Shown piece by piece: positions 46,779-56,043 of a stretch of 64,000 bases of DNA. The translations under genes and the position numbers were made by a program. Each line of letters begins with the position of its first letter. Within the stretch, counting starts at the first letter, position 1. Source of the stretch: Marinomonas ostreistagni (GTDB lineage: Bacteria; Pseudomonadota; Gammaproteobacteria; Pseudomonadales; Marinomonadaceae); the NCBI RefSeq assembly GCF_016461785.1, contig NZ_JAEMUH010000004.1:1-64000 (forward strand), given 5' to 3'. Under the pieces are notes generated by a model, which ran no database searches, was not told the origin of the DNA, and worked only from the letters and a program-made list of their open reading frames with translations.

Positions 46779-47834
46779 TTAATGATTATGAGTTCTACGA
46801 CGGGTGCTAAAAGAAAAGCTTTTAGTAATGCTCATAAGTATTAATATTGCTAGTACAATGCTGCTCAATATAGCCCACCAAGTATTGTGCTCGTTAGGTG
46901 TAACGGTCGCAGGTACTATTTGCCAATTGAAATATACAAAAAGCTGATTAGCCAAAAAGCCAAACCCTAATGCGCAGATCATGACGCCACTTAGGTAGCT
47001 GAATAGAGCGCGCTTACCCAGTAGCTTGTGGACGACACCTAGTGTGGCGATGTTCGTAGCTGGACCTGCCAACATAAATACAAGGACAGCCCCAGGGGAA
47101 ACGCCCACGACCAATAAACCCGCTGCGATAGGTGTCGATGCTGTTGCGCAAATGTACATGGGAATGGAGATGATCATCATCACTAGCATGGCGAGCAGCC
47201 CATTGCCCCATTCTGCTAAAAAGCTCTGAGGTATATAGGCTTGTACCAGCGCCGCAAATCCTAGCCCTATGACTAACCAAATGGCAATGTCATCGACCAT
47301 TTCAGTCGCGGCATATCGCATACCACGGATAAAACGCTGGCTTATGCTTAAAGGCGCATCCGGCTTTTTCTGACTACAGCAACCTTTCGTGGCGCAGGAT
47401 GAAGTGGTGTTTAGATGGTCGTCTGAAGGCGTTATAGACTCATCTTTCCCAACGAGAAAGCCTGCTGTCACGGCACTGGTGATGGCTGCAATAGGGCGTA
47501 TGATCGCCATAAATGGACCGAGCAAAGCCCAAGATAAGGCGATAGAATCGACTCCTGTTTCAGGGGTTGAGATTAAAAAGGAGGTTGTCGCACCTTTTGT
47601 CGCGCCAGCTTTCCTTAAGCCCGCCGCGGCAGGAATCACTCCGCAAGAGCAGAGTGGCAAGGGGGCGCCAATAAATGCCGCTTTGACAACGGAGAAGCGT
47701 GATCGACGACCGAGTTGCTTTTCCATCCAGCTCATGGGAACAAATTCTTTTAATAAGCCTGCGATGACCAACCCTAAAATTAGCCAAGGTGCCGACTCTA
47801 GGAATAACTCAATTAACGCATTGAACCAATTCAT
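46779..47834 (-). CDS. SO_0444-type Cu/Zn efflux permease
   Basis: A 351-residue inner-membrane permease (ArsP/DUF318 fold) with about eight helices in two repeats. Conserved elements are PLPLCSCGVIPAAAGLRKAGA and STPETGVDSI in the first half and TASTPIAAGLLVVGVSPGA in the second. A Cys-rich central loop (CATKGCC) and a His tail (RRRTHNH) could bind metal. ATG 47834 lies 9 bases after the ZntR-like regulator stop, forming a regulator-permease operon that should respond to zinc or a related metal (inference). Confidence 0.88.
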   Translation of the reverse strand: MNWFNALIELFLESAPWLILGLVIAGLLKEFVPMSWMEKQLGRRSRFSVVKAAFIGAPLPLCSCGVIPAAAGLRKAGATKGATTSFLISTPETGVDSIALSWALLGPFMAIIRPIAAITSAVTAGFLVGKDESITPSDDHLNTTSSCATKGCCSQKKPDAPLSISQRFIRGMRYAATEMVDDIAIWLVIGLGFAALVQAYIPQSFLAEWGNGLLAMLVMMIISIPMYICATASTPIAAGLLVVGVSPGAVLVFMLAGPATNIATLGVVHKLLGKRALFSYLSGVMICALGFGFLANQLFVYFNWQIVPATVTPNEHNTWWAILSSIVLAILILMSITKSFSFSTRRRTHNH

Positions 47835-47843
47835 AACAGCTCC

Positions 47844-48278
47844 TTATTCGTGATGGTGTTCAGGGACGATATCGAGTGTTTCAGATTCAAGTGCTTGGAG
47901 TATGGTGCAATCTTCAGCGCTTTCATGACCGCCACAACAAGCATTAGATAAGCGCTTCAACGAGCGTTGGAAGCGCTGTAACTCTTGGATCTTGGCCGTG
48001 ACTTGGTCCAGCTTATCATCCACTAATGCTTTGACATCCGAGCATTCGCTGTTGGCTTTATCGACTTCAATGGAAAGCAAGGATTTGATCTCTGTTAGCG
48101 AAAACCCCACTTCCTTAGCTCGAAGGATAAAGCCTAGCGTTTTGACTTCTTGCTCTGAATAAAGGCGATAGCCATTTGCAGCGACCGAACTTGGACACAG
48201 TAAACCTTGTTTCTCATAAAAACGTAGTGTGTCGGCGTTGATTGAAAATTTCTTAGCAAGCTCACCAATACGAAACAT
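47844..48278 (-). CDS. zntR: Zn(II)-responsive MerR-family regulator, ZntR-like
   Basis: A 144-residue MerR-family activator. The N-terminus MFRIGELAKKFSINADTLRFYEKQGLL is the DNA-binding domain, followed by the dimerisation helix and metal loop. Metal-site cysteines are in ANSECSDVK, NACCGGHES and AEDCTILQ, as in ZntR; the C-terminus is His-rich (PEHHHE). ATG 48278 follows GGAG; the longer frame from 48338 is rejected. The promoter upstream has the 20-bp spacer typical of MerR control, so the operon is predicted to be autoregulated. Confidence 0.9.
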   Translation of the reverse strand: MFRIGELAKKFSINADTLRFYEKQGLLCPSSVAANGYRLYSEQEVKTLGFILRAKEVGFSLTEIKSLLSIEVDKANSECSDVKALVDDKLDQVTAKIQELQRFQRSLKRLSNACCGGHESAEDCTILQALESETLDIVPEHHHE

Positions 48279-48306
48279 GATGTACTCCAAATCTTGATAT
48301 GCCATC

Positions 48307-48338
48307 AGTATAAACCTTGGAGTAAACACAAAGGTCAA
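48307..48338 (-). promoter_or_regulatory. MerR-type promoter/operator of the zntR-permease operon
   Basis: On the minus strand, -35 TTGACC (48338-48333) and -10 TATACT (48312-48307) are separated by 20 bp. A dyad ACCTT (minus strand, 48335-48331) / AAGGT (48318-48314) sits in the spacer. The overlong spacer with a central dyad is the signature of metal-responsive MerR proteins. Confidence 0.8.
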
Positions 48339-48364
48339 GCCTAGGTTTCGTATTGAGCCAAATT

Positions 48365-50200
48365 TTATTGGTATCCTTTTGCTTGCAGGGTGAATAGATA
48401 AGCGTACCGCCCATCCATTTCCAATAATTGACTATGGGTGCCTCGCTCAATTATTTTGCCGTGCTCCATTACAATGATTTCGTTAGCGAGACGTACTGTG
48501 GAGAACCGGTGGGAAATGAGGATCGCCATTTTGCTGGCAGTATGCTCTTGAAAGTGAGCAAAGATTTCCGCTTCTGCACCGGCATCCATCGCGGCTGTGG
48601 GCTCATCCAGTACTAGAATGTCTGCCTTCTCACGCATAAAGGCACGGGCCAAAGCTATTTTTTGCCATTGTCCGCCAGAGAGCTCTTGCCCGCCGCGGAA
48701 CCACTTGCCTAATTGTGTTTGATAACCTTGGTTTAGATCACTAATAAAGTCTGTTGCTTTGCCAAGCTCAGCCGCAGTTGCCCAGCCTTGTTGATCATCA
48801 AAGCGATCGTTGTCGCCTGCACCAATATTCTCACCCACAATAAATTGATAGCGTACAAAGTCTTGAAAGATGACACCAATGCGACTCAACAAAGCTTGTT
48901 CTTGCCATTCGGTAAGGTCTAGACCATCCAGCAATATTCTTCCCTTGCTAGGTTGATAAAGGCGCGTCAATAACTTGATTAAGGTCGTTTTCCCAGAGCC
49001 ATTTTCACCGACTATCGCCAGACTATTGCCAGGTTTAATATGGAGCGTGATATCTGTTAAAGCTGGGATATCACTTTCAGGGTAGGAAAACGATACGTTT
49101 TCAAAGCGAATGCCATCCCCAGGGAGCGGCCCGTTTCGTTGGCCTTCAATATTTACGGCAGTCGGTTGTTCCAAGTATTCGTAGAGATTCGACAAGTACA
49201 AGTTATCTTCGTACATACCACTAATGCTGGTCAGGGATGAAGCAACCGCTCCTTGACCTTGCTTAAACAGCAACAGGTACATGGTCATTTGACCTAACGT
49301 AATTACCCCGACGACGGTCGAGGTGACAATCCAAGCATAAGCCCCATAAAACACCGCCGTACTGAGAATGCCGAGCACAAAGCCCCAGAACTCTCGACGA
49401 AGAATCAGCTGCTTGTTTTCACGGAAAAGTTTCTCGAAAATGTCTCGATAGCGCCCTAAAAAACGATTGCTTAATTGGTACAAGCGCACTTCTTTAATAT
49501 GATCTTCACGGGCAAGCAGTGTTTCTAGATAGTTTTGTTGGCGCACTTCAGGGGAGCGCCAACGAGCTAACATGAACGCATCGCCAGAGAACTTTGCTTC
49601 GGCAAAAAAAGCAGGTAACGCACCAAGAATTAGTAATGTCAGAGCCCAAGGTGAAAACTGCCAAAGCAGCACGGCAAAGCTGGCAAGTGACACGCCATTT
49701 TGCAGTAGGGTGAAGGTTTTGGTGACAAGCGCGAGAGGGCGGCTAGAGGCTTCTCGTCTTGCTCGAACTAATTTATCGTAAAACTCTGAATCTTCAAAAT
49801 CGGCAAGGGTAAGCTGCTGCGCTTTTTCCATGATCATCATGTTTACGCGTTGGCCCAAGGAGAGCCTAAGGATTGACTGCAAAGCCACTAAGCCTCGTTG
49901 ATTGGCGCTGGTAAGTAAAACCAGTGCTCCCTCTAATAAAACGAACAATAAAGCAGGGAAATACTGTAGGGTTTGCGTTTGTTCATATTGCTCCATGGCG
50001 GCGACCACAGAGTCGACAATTAACTGACCAACGTATGCCATCAGAGCAGGCAATACACCAGCAATCAGAGTCAAAAACGCTAATCCTAATGTTAAACGCG
50101 GGGAGGTTTGCCAAACGAGGGTGATGGCGCGTTTGCTGTATCGAAAAACACCTAGCATATTTTTATCGATGGCGTTTTTAGGGGGCGCAGCAGGTTTCAT
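48365..50200 (-). CDS. ABC exporter, fused membrane and ATPase domains
   Basis: A 611-residue half-transporter expected to work as a homodimer. Six membrane helices lie in about residues 30-330. The ATPase has Walker A GENGSGKTTLIKL, signature LSGGQWQKIALARA, Walker B ADILVLDEPTAAMDA and switch ISHRFSTVR. The family looks like lipid, peptide or drug exporters; the substrate cannot be told. ATG 50200 is clear. It is adjacent to the metal operon but separated by 86 bases with its own strand neighbours, and it is divergent from the cobalamin genes. Confidence 0.88.
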   Translation of the reverse strand: MKPAAPPKNAIDKNMLGVFRYSKRAITLVWQTSPRLTLGLAFLTLIAGVLPALMAYVGQLIVDSVVAAMEQYEQTQTLQYFPALLFVLLEGALVLLTSANQRGLVALQSILRLSLGQRVNMMIMEKAQQLTLADFEDSEFYDKLVRARREASSRPLALVTKTFTLLQNGVSLASFAVLLWQFSPWALTLLILGALPAFFAEAKFSGDAFMLARWRSPEVRQQNYLETLLAREDHIKEVRLYQLSNRFLGRYRDIFEKLFRENKQLILRREFWGFVLGILSTAVFYGAYAWIVTSTVVGVITLGQMTMYLLLFKQGQGAVASSLTSISGMYEDNLYLSNLYEYLEQPTAVNIEGQRNGPLPGDGIRFENVSFSYPESDIPALTDITLHIKPGNSLAIVGENGSGKTTLIKLLTRLYQPSKGRILLDGLDLTEWQEQALLSRIGVIFQDFVRYQFIVGENIGAGDNDRFDDQQGWATAAELGKATDFISDLNQGYQTQLGKWFRGGQELSGGQWQKIALARAFMREKADILVLDEPTAAMDAGAEAEIFAHFQEHTASKMAILISHRFSTVRLANEIIVMEHGKIIERGTHSQLLEMDGRYAYLFTLQAKGYQ

Positions 50201-50361
50201 GGAACGGTCCTTGATAAATGAATCGAGGTCATTCTAACGCCAATATCGATACTGTTCACGCAACAGTGTGTGTTTTCAATTTGACTTGCTCATAGGGCAC
50301 GGATAAGGTTCAAACTCAGATTTTATAAAGGCTTCACGAGCGAAACCTTGGATAGGTAAAC

Positions 50362-52101
50362 ATGGCAGACGGTTCTTTTCACAACTTTCCTTTCACCGCA
50401 GTCGCGGGGCAAGAGTCACTCAAATTGGCGTTGGTGTTAACCGCGATCAATCCTCGTATTGGTGGGGTGTTGATATCAGGCCCGCGTGGCAGTGCTAAGT
50501 CGACCCTAGCTCGTGGCTTAGCGGGTGTAATGCCTCACCTTGAGAGCAATGAAACCGCGTTTGTGACCTTGCCACTAGGGGCGACAGAAGATCGTCTGCT
50601 GGGATCCCTTGATATCGATTCGGTACTCAATGACAAACAAGTGAAATTTCAGCCAGGGCTATTGGCGCAAGCGGATCAAGGCGTCTTGTATGTCGATGAA
50701 GTCAACCTACTTGCTGACAGTCTGGTCGATGTCTTGCTTGATGTGAGTGCCAGCGGCGTCAACCGAGTGGAGCGTGATGGTGTAAGCCATGCGCACGACT
50801 CACGCTTTGTTTTAGTCGGCACCATGAACCCGGAAGAAGGGGAGCTGCGTCCTCAGTTGAAAGACCGCTTTGGCTTGATGGTCACGCTGTCCAATCAATA
50901 TACCTTGGAAGAGCGTGTACAGATTGTGCGTCTACGTGATGAATTCGATCAAGATCCGAAAGGTTTCTGTGATGCGTTCAAGTACAAACAACGCAACTTA
51001 CGCCAAAGTATCACTCAAGCCAAAATTCGATTAAATATGATTAAGTGCGCGGATGCGCTGCGTATGGACATCGCTAGCCGTTGCCAAGATGCCAATGTCG
51101 ACGGTGTACGTGCGGATATCGTGTGGGTGCGTGCAGCGATTGCTCATGCCGCATGGCGTGGCGCAAACACCGTTTCAATTGAAGATGTGCAAGCGGTAGA
51201 AGATTTTGTCCTCGCACATCGCCGCCAAACGCCGCCGCAATCAAAGCAATCGCCACCGCCCAGTCCGCCCCCATCTTCACGCCGACCACTTGATTCTCAT
51301 AACCAAGATGAGGGCCAAGGGCCGGGAAAGTCTTCACCTTCACCGCAGAATGATTCTGTTGGTGAATGGGGAAGCATGTTGCCAGAGTTACAAATGACCA
51401 GTGACGTAATGGCCATTGGAACTCAATTATTTAGTGAAGCCCCAGCGCAGAGAGGCAGTTCAACGCTGTTAGCCGGAAAGCAGCGCGGCTCAAGCCAAGG
51501 TGGTGCAAGAAACCTTGGCAAGCGTCAGAACGGCAATATAGATATGGCACAGACTCTCAGAAACAGTGCCGGGGAATGGCCCCCAAAGCAACTCGTGCGT
51601 CGCAAGGGGCGAGAAGGAAAACCGGTACTGCACTGCATTTTGCTTGATACATCGGGGTCGACTTTAGCTGACCAGACATTTGCCAAAGCCAAAGGTGTGA
51701 TTTTGGACATCGCTGAACGTGCCTATTTAAGACGTGAGCAAATCAGTATCCTTGGATTTGGCGGGGACCAAGTGGATTGGCTGCTGCCACAAGTGCGCGC
51801 TCCGCAAAATATTCGTGCACAACTGGATGCGTTCAGTGCTGGCGGCGGTACGCCGATGCATCAAGCGTTAGCCGATGCACAGCAATATCTGGTTCAAGCG
51901 CTACGGCAACAGCCAGAGCTTGAGCTAAACAGCTATATTTTAACGGATGGGCGCGTGTCAGGTGATTTTCCTGTCGCTGCTTGGCAAGGTGCTTTGGCTG
52001 TCATTGATACAGAACAGTCGCCGATTAAACGTGGTCGTGCACAAGAACTTGCCCAAGCATTGAATGCCGATTACCTTTCATTAAGTCAGTTGATGGCTTA
52101 A
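50362..52101 (+). CDS. Fused ChlI/ChlD-type chelatase subunit, probably cobaltochelatase
   Basis: A 579-residue protein combining an AAA+ ATPase and a von Willebrand A domain. Walker A is SGPRGSAKSTLARGLA and Walker B GVLYVDEVNLL, in the first ~280 residues. A Pro/Gln/Ser-rich linker follows (about 290-350), then the VWA domain with MIDAS HCILLDTSGSTLAD (about 425-579). In cobalamin clusters such proteins supply the ATPase subunits of a CobN cobaltochelatase. No cobN lies in the window. ATG 50362 is the first gene of the cobalamin operon, 161 bases from the divergent ABC gene. I see no B12 riboswitch in that gap. Confidence 0.88.
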   Translation: MADGSFHNFPFTAVAGQESLKLALVLTAINPRIGGVLISGPRGSAKSTLARGLAGVMPHLESNETAFVTLPLGATEDRLLGSLDIDSVLNDKQVKFQPGLLAQADQGVLYVDEVNLLADSLVDVLLDVSASGVNRVERDGVSHAHDSRFVLVGTMNPEEGELRPQLKDRFGLMVTLSNQYTLEERVQIVRLRDEFDQDPKGFCDAFKYKQRNLRQSITQAKIRLNMIKCADALRMDIASRCQDANVDGVRADIVWVRAAIAHAAWRGANTVSIEDVQAVEDFVLAHRRQTPPQSKQSPPPSPPPSSRRPLDSHNQDEGQGPGKSSPSPQNDSVGEWGSMLPELQMTSDVMAIGTQLFSEAPAQRGSSTLLAGKQRGSSQGGARNLGKRQNGNIDMAQTLRNSAGEWPPKQLVRRKGREGKPVLHCILLDTSGSTLADQTFAKAKGVILDIAERAYLRREQISILGFGGDQVDWLLPQVRAPQNIRAQLDAFSAGGGTPMHQALADAQQYLVQALRQQPELELNSYILTDGRVSGDFPVAAWQGALAVIDTEQSPIKRGRAQELAQALNADYLSLSQLMA

Positions 52102-52144
52102 GTCAGTCGCGCCAACGAAAACGCATTTTAGATAAGTGAATAAC

Positions 52145-53470
52145 ATGACAACTCAAGTGGCCCATTGCCCTGCATTATTCCTAACCGCGCCAGCATCAAA
52201 TCAAGGTAAAACCACTATCACTGCAGCCTTGGCACGCTATTTTACCGAGCAGGGGAAAGTGGTGCGTGTGTTCAAAACGGGGCCGGATTACCTTGATCCA
52301 CAGATTTTAGCGCAAGCTTCCAAGCAGCCCGTCGAGCAGCTCGATATCTGGATGGCGGGCGATGAATACTGTCAAAAAATGCTATTCGATGCGGCTCAAG
52401 AAGCGGACCTGATCTTGGTCGAAGGCGCAATGGGGATGTTTGACGGCGAGCCATCAAGTGCCGATCTTGCCGCACGTTTTAACATCCCAGCTGCCATTGT
52501 GATGGATGTAAAAGGCATGGCGCAAACCGCCGCTGCGGTGGCGACCGGTTTGGCGAACTTTCGCAATGACGTCAAAGTGGCGGGCTTAATTGCTAACCGA
52601 TGTGGTAGCGAGCGCCATGCGCAATTGATCCGTGATGCTTTACCGGAAGATTTACCATTATTAATCAGCTTAAAGCGTGATGATGAAGTGACCTTACCTG
52701 AGCGCCATTTGGGGTTGGTTCAAGCTTCCGAAGTGGGCGATGAGCTAGAAGAATGCTTTACTGCCGCAGTGCGTTGGTTAACGGAAACCGAAGATCAAAC
52801 GCTGCTGACGCTTCCCGAGCCGGTGGCATTTTATGCGCCAGAGCAAACGGTCGCTGAGCAAGATGTCGGCACACCACTTACGGGTAAAACTATTGCCATT
52901 GCCAAAGACGAAGCCTTTAGTTTTATCTACGATGCCAACCTTCGTGTGTTAGAAAAGTTAGGGGCTACGGTCACGTTCTTTTCGCCGCTTCATGATCAGC
53001 AATTACCGCAGGCGGATGCCCTTTGGTTACCGGGGGGCTACCCAGAACTCCATGCCGAAAAGCTCTCGCAAAACCATAACATGCTAGATCAGATTCAAAC
53101 GTTTTTTGCGGCGGGCAAACCGATCTTGGCTGAGTGTGGCGGTATGCTTTATAGCCTTGAAACCTTAACGGATCTTGAGGCTAACACCTATCCTATGCTT
53201 GGCTTGCTGAAAGGCGCAGGCGCGATGCGAGGCAAACGTGGCTGCCAAGGGATGCAAACTGCACCGCTGCCAGAGGGTGATATACGTGGTCATGCTCACC
53301 ATCGCTCACTGAGTGAGAATACACCTGAGCCATTAAGTCATGGCCGCCGCCAGCGTCATCCTGCACCGGGTGAGGCGATCTATCGTGAAAAAGGGCTCAC
53401 AGCGAGCTACCTGCATTTATTCTTTGCTTCAAATGTCGCGGCCACAGCAGCGTTATTTAAGGGTATTTAA
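52145..53470 (+). CDS. cobB: Cobyrinate/hydrogenobyrinate a,c-diamide synthase
   Basis: A 441-residue CobB/CbiA that amidates the a and c carboxylates using glutamine and ATP. The N-terminal P-loop domain starts LFLTAPASNQGKTTITAAL, and the C-terminal glutaminase-like domain has ILAECGGMLYSLE with the catalytic cysteine. ATG 52145 is preferred over GTG 52136 because TAAGTGA is correctly spaced. It follows the chelatase gene by 43 bases and precedes cbiD by six. Confidence 0.93.
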   Translation: MTTQVAHCPALFLTAPASNQGKTTITAALARYFTEQGKVVRVFKTGPDYLDPQILAQASKQPVEQLDIWMAGDEYCQKMLFDAAQEADLILVEGAMGMFDGEPSSADLAARFNIPAAIVMDVKGMAQTAAAVATGLANFRNDVKVAGLIANRCGSERHAQLIRDALPEDLPLLISLKRDDEVTLPERHLGLVQASEVGDELEECFTAAVRWLTETEDQTLLTLPEPVAFYAPEQTVAEQDVGTPLTGKTIAIAKDEAFSFIYDANLRVLEKLGATVTFFSPLHDQQLPQADALWLPGGYPELHAEKLSQNHNMLDQIQTFFAAGKPILAECGGMLYSLETLTDLEANTYPMLGLLKGAGAMRGKRGCQGMQTAPLPEGDIRGHAHHRSLSENTPEPLSHGRRQRHPAPGEAIYREKGLTASYLHLFFASNVAATAALFKGI

Positions 53471-53476
53471 CAACCT

Positions 53477-54598
53477 ATGTGGCCAGAAAGCAGTGACGAG
53501 CCAAAGCCGCTTCGATCAGGGCTGACGACAGGCACATGTGCCACCGCGTGTTCGGTGGCGGCTGCCATGGCGTTGCTCACGAAGCAGCAAGCGCCTAACG
53601 TATTTGTCACCTTGCCCAAAGGACAAGAAGTGTCTCTTGAGATCATTTCTTATGACACCGCTGGGCACTCAGTCAAAGCCGCCACCATTAAAGATGCAGG
53701 GGACGATCCTGATGTTACCCACGGTGCGACGGTTTGGGTTGAGCTTGCGCTTACCTCAGAACAAGGCATTAAGTTTGTGGCAGGCAAAGGCGTTGGTACG
53801 GTCACACGAACAGGGCTCTTGCTTGACGTAGGTGAGCCTGCCATCAATCCAGTGCCACGAAAAATGATCTCTGATCATTTGAATACCATTGCCCGAGAGC
53901 AAGGCTATCGAGGTGGATTTCAGGTAATCGTTGGTGTGGAGCAAGGCGAGCAATTAGCCCTTAAAACCATGAACCCTCGTTTGGGTATTCTCGGCGGCAT
54001 TTCCATTTTAGGCACCACGGGCATCGTGCGCCCGTTTTCCTGTGGCGCTTATATTGCTTCGATTCAGCAAGGGGTGGATGTGGCTCGTGCCAATGGACAT
54101 CGATATATTGCCGCCACCACAGGTAATGCCAGTGAAACGGCGATTCAAGAACGTGATGGTTTGGATGAGATGGCGTTGATTGAAATGGGCGACTTTGTTG
54201 GTGCTTTACTAAAGCACGTGAAACGTTTAGAAAGCCAAGACCCGCAACTGGAAAAACTCACCCTCTGTGGTGGTTTTGGTAAAATCAGCAAACTGGCGCA
54301 GCAACATATGGATTTAAACTCCCGAGCTTCATCTATCAATTTAGAAGCACTTGCTGAACTGGCTTCAACAATGGGAGCCTCCGAGGCGCTACACATTAAG
54401 ATGTGCCAAGCCAACACCAGTGTCGAAGCGTTAAAGTTCGCTCAAGCAGAAGGCATCGCTTTAGCCGATGCTGTATGCCAGCAAGCCCTCGAGTTTTGTC
54501 GTAGCTTTGTGCCAATGCATATGGCACTTGAAGTACTGGCTATTGACCGTAAGGGGCAATTTGTCGGACAAGCGCTTGATCAGGGCATATCGAACTAA
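53477..54598 (+). CDS. cbiD: Cobalt-precorrin-5B C1-methyltransferase CbiD
   Basis: A 373-residue CbiD, which methylates C1 of the corrin ring in species that lack CobF. The family start LRSGLTTGTCATACSVAAAM and the later ISILGTTGIVRPFSC are intact, as is LTLCGGFGKISKLAQQHMDL. The combination with cobL, cobH, cobI and cobK mirrors Pseudomonas, which also uses CbiD. ATG 53477 is six bases after the cobB stop. Confidence 0.95.
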   Translation: MWPESSDEPKPLRSGLTTGTCATACSVAAAMALLTKQQAPNVFVTLPKGQEVSLEIISYDTAGHSVKAATIKDAGDDPDVTHGATVWVELALTSEQGIKFVAGKGVGTVTRTGLLLDVGEPAINPVPRKMISDHLNTIAREQGYRGGFQVIVGVEQGEQLALKTMNPRLGILGGISILGTTGIVRPFSCGAYIASIQQGVDVARANGHRYIAATTGNASETAIQERDGLDEMALIEMGDFVGALLKHVKRLESQDPQLEKLTLCGGFGKISKLAQQHMDLNSRASSINLEALAELASTMGASEALHIKMCQANTSVEALKFAQAEGIALADAVCQQALEFCRSFVPMHMALEVLAIDRKGQFVGQALDQGISN

Positions 54599-54607
54599 AG
54601 GAAAGCT

Positions 54608-55384
54608 ATGAAAATTCTTTTATTAGGCGGCACCGCCGATGGGCGCCATTTAGCCGAACGCTTTAGTCAGCTCGGTTTTGACGTGCTGTATTCGATAGCG
54701 GGGTTAGTGCGTGTACCGACATTGCCTTGTGAAGTCCTCGTCGGAGGTTTTACCCAGTTTGGTGGCTTGGCCACTTTTCTTAAGGAGCGTCAGATTGATT
54801 TAGTCATTAACGCGACGCACCCTTATGCGGCCACCATGAGTGATAAAGCCGTGACCGCAGGTATGGAAACCGGTGTGCCGGTTTGGCGTTTTTTGCGTCC
54901 AGCGTGGCAGGCTCAAGCGGACGATGATTGGCACTTTTACCAAAACGATGATGACTTATTAGCGCGACTAAAAGGATTTAAGCGCCCATTGTTAAGCGCA
55001 GGACAAATGTCCCTAGAGCAATTACGTGTAATCACTCACATAGATGGCTTTGAACAAGGCGTTTGGCGCACGGCAGCTCTGCCAAAATTTGATGTGCCTG
55101 ATAAGATTTCTTGGCTGAAAGCCATAGGTCCGTTTGATCTCGAACATGAGAGACGATTATTAAAAGAGCATCAGATCGACGTTATCGTGACTAAAAATAG
55201 CGGTGGCGACTCCACGTCAGCAAAGCTTGATGCCGCTCGTGAATTAGGTATCAGCGTATTACTGCAGCAGCGTCCAGACGTGAGGGATGCAGTACGAACT
55301 TTTTCCGACTACTCTCAACTTATTAAAGCGGTGCAGGCATTAAAAGGCTCTGCATCCACTGCTCAGGAATCCCAACAACAGTGA
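54608..55384 (+). CDS. cobK: Precorrin-6A reductase
   Basis: A 258-residue CobK/CbiJ, the NADPH-dependent reductase of precorrin-6A. The N-terminal ILLLGGTADGRHLAERF and VINATHPYAATMS are family motifs, and VIVTKNSGGDSTSAKLDAA lies in the C-terminal half. ATG 54608 follows AAAGGAAAG. Its stop overlaps the GTG start of cobH by four bases. Confidence 0.93.
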   Translation: MKILLLGGTADGRHLAERFSQLGFDVLYSIAGLVRVPTLPCEVLVGGFTQFGGLATFLKERQIDLVINATHPYAATMSDKAVTAGMETGVPVWRFLRPAWQAQADDDWHFYQNDDDLLARLKGFKRPLLSAGQMSLEQLRVITHIDGFEQGVWRTAALPKFDVPDKISWLKAIGPFDLEHERRLLKEHQIDVIVTKNSGGDSTSAKLDAARELGISVLLQQRPDVRDAVRTFSDYSQLIKAVQALKGSASTAQESQQQ

Positions 55385-56022
55385 CTTATCAGTACGATCC
55401 AACGCCACAAGGCATTGAAAACGAAAGCTTCCGCCAAATCCGTGAACTGACACAGCTTGATCATTTATCCCGCGATGCTCAGCAAGTGGTGATGCGCGTG
55501 GTGCATAGCCTTGGGCTTCCTGATGTGGCTGAACAAGTGCGCTTTAGTGACCATGCCTGTGAAGCTGGCCGAGCGGCGCTCGCGAAAAATTGTCCTATTC
55601 TTTGTGATGTAGAGATGGTCAAGCAGGGCGTCACTAAACGCATGATTGAGCGTGAGCCGCTGTGCTTCTTGAATGATCCACGTACGGCAGATCTTGCTAA
55701 ATCTAAAGGCGAGACCCGCTCTATGGCGGCGCTAAGCCTTTGGCAGGAACAGCTGGAAGGCAGTGTGGTTCTGATTGGCAATGCACCGACGGCTTTGTTT
55801 CGATTACTTGAAATGATCCGTGCTGGCGCGCCAAAGCCTGCATTGATCATTGGTATGCCGGTGGGCTTTGTTGGCGCCGCTGAGTCTAAGCAAGCGTTAT
55901 GGGATGATCACAAAGAGCTGGGCATTGATTGCATTACCTTGCTCGGTCGAATGGGCGGCAGTGCGGTGACTTCTGCCAGCTGTAACGCATTATTGCGTTG
56001 TAACATCGGCGAATATTATTAA
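55381..56022 (+). CDS. cobH: Precorrin-8X methylmutase
   Basis: A 213-residue CobH/CbiC, which moves the C11 methyl group to C12 of precorrin-8X. FSDHACEAGRAALAKNCPIL, MVKQGVTKR and IGNAPTALFRLLEMI are the family motifs. The start is GTG 55381, overlapping the cobK stop (GTGA). The usual nearby cobG is absent from this cluster. Confidence 0.93.
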   Translation: MTYQYDPTPQGIENESFRQIRELTQLDHLSRDAQQVVMRVVHSLGLPDVAEQVRFSDHACEAGRAALAKNCPILCDVEMVKQGVTKRMIEREPLCFLNDPRTADLAKSKGETRSMAALSLWQEQLEGSVVLIGNAPTALFRLLEMIRAGAPKPALIIGMPVGFVGAAESKQALWDDHKELGIDCITLLGRMGGSAVTSASCNALLRCNIGEYY

Positions 56023-56043
56023 TTTAATCGGTAAGGGTTAACA

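Noticed and set aside
50201..50361. Cobalamin riboswitch upstream of the chelatase gene
   Set aside because: No B12-box-like or conserved core sequence is visible in the 161-base gap.
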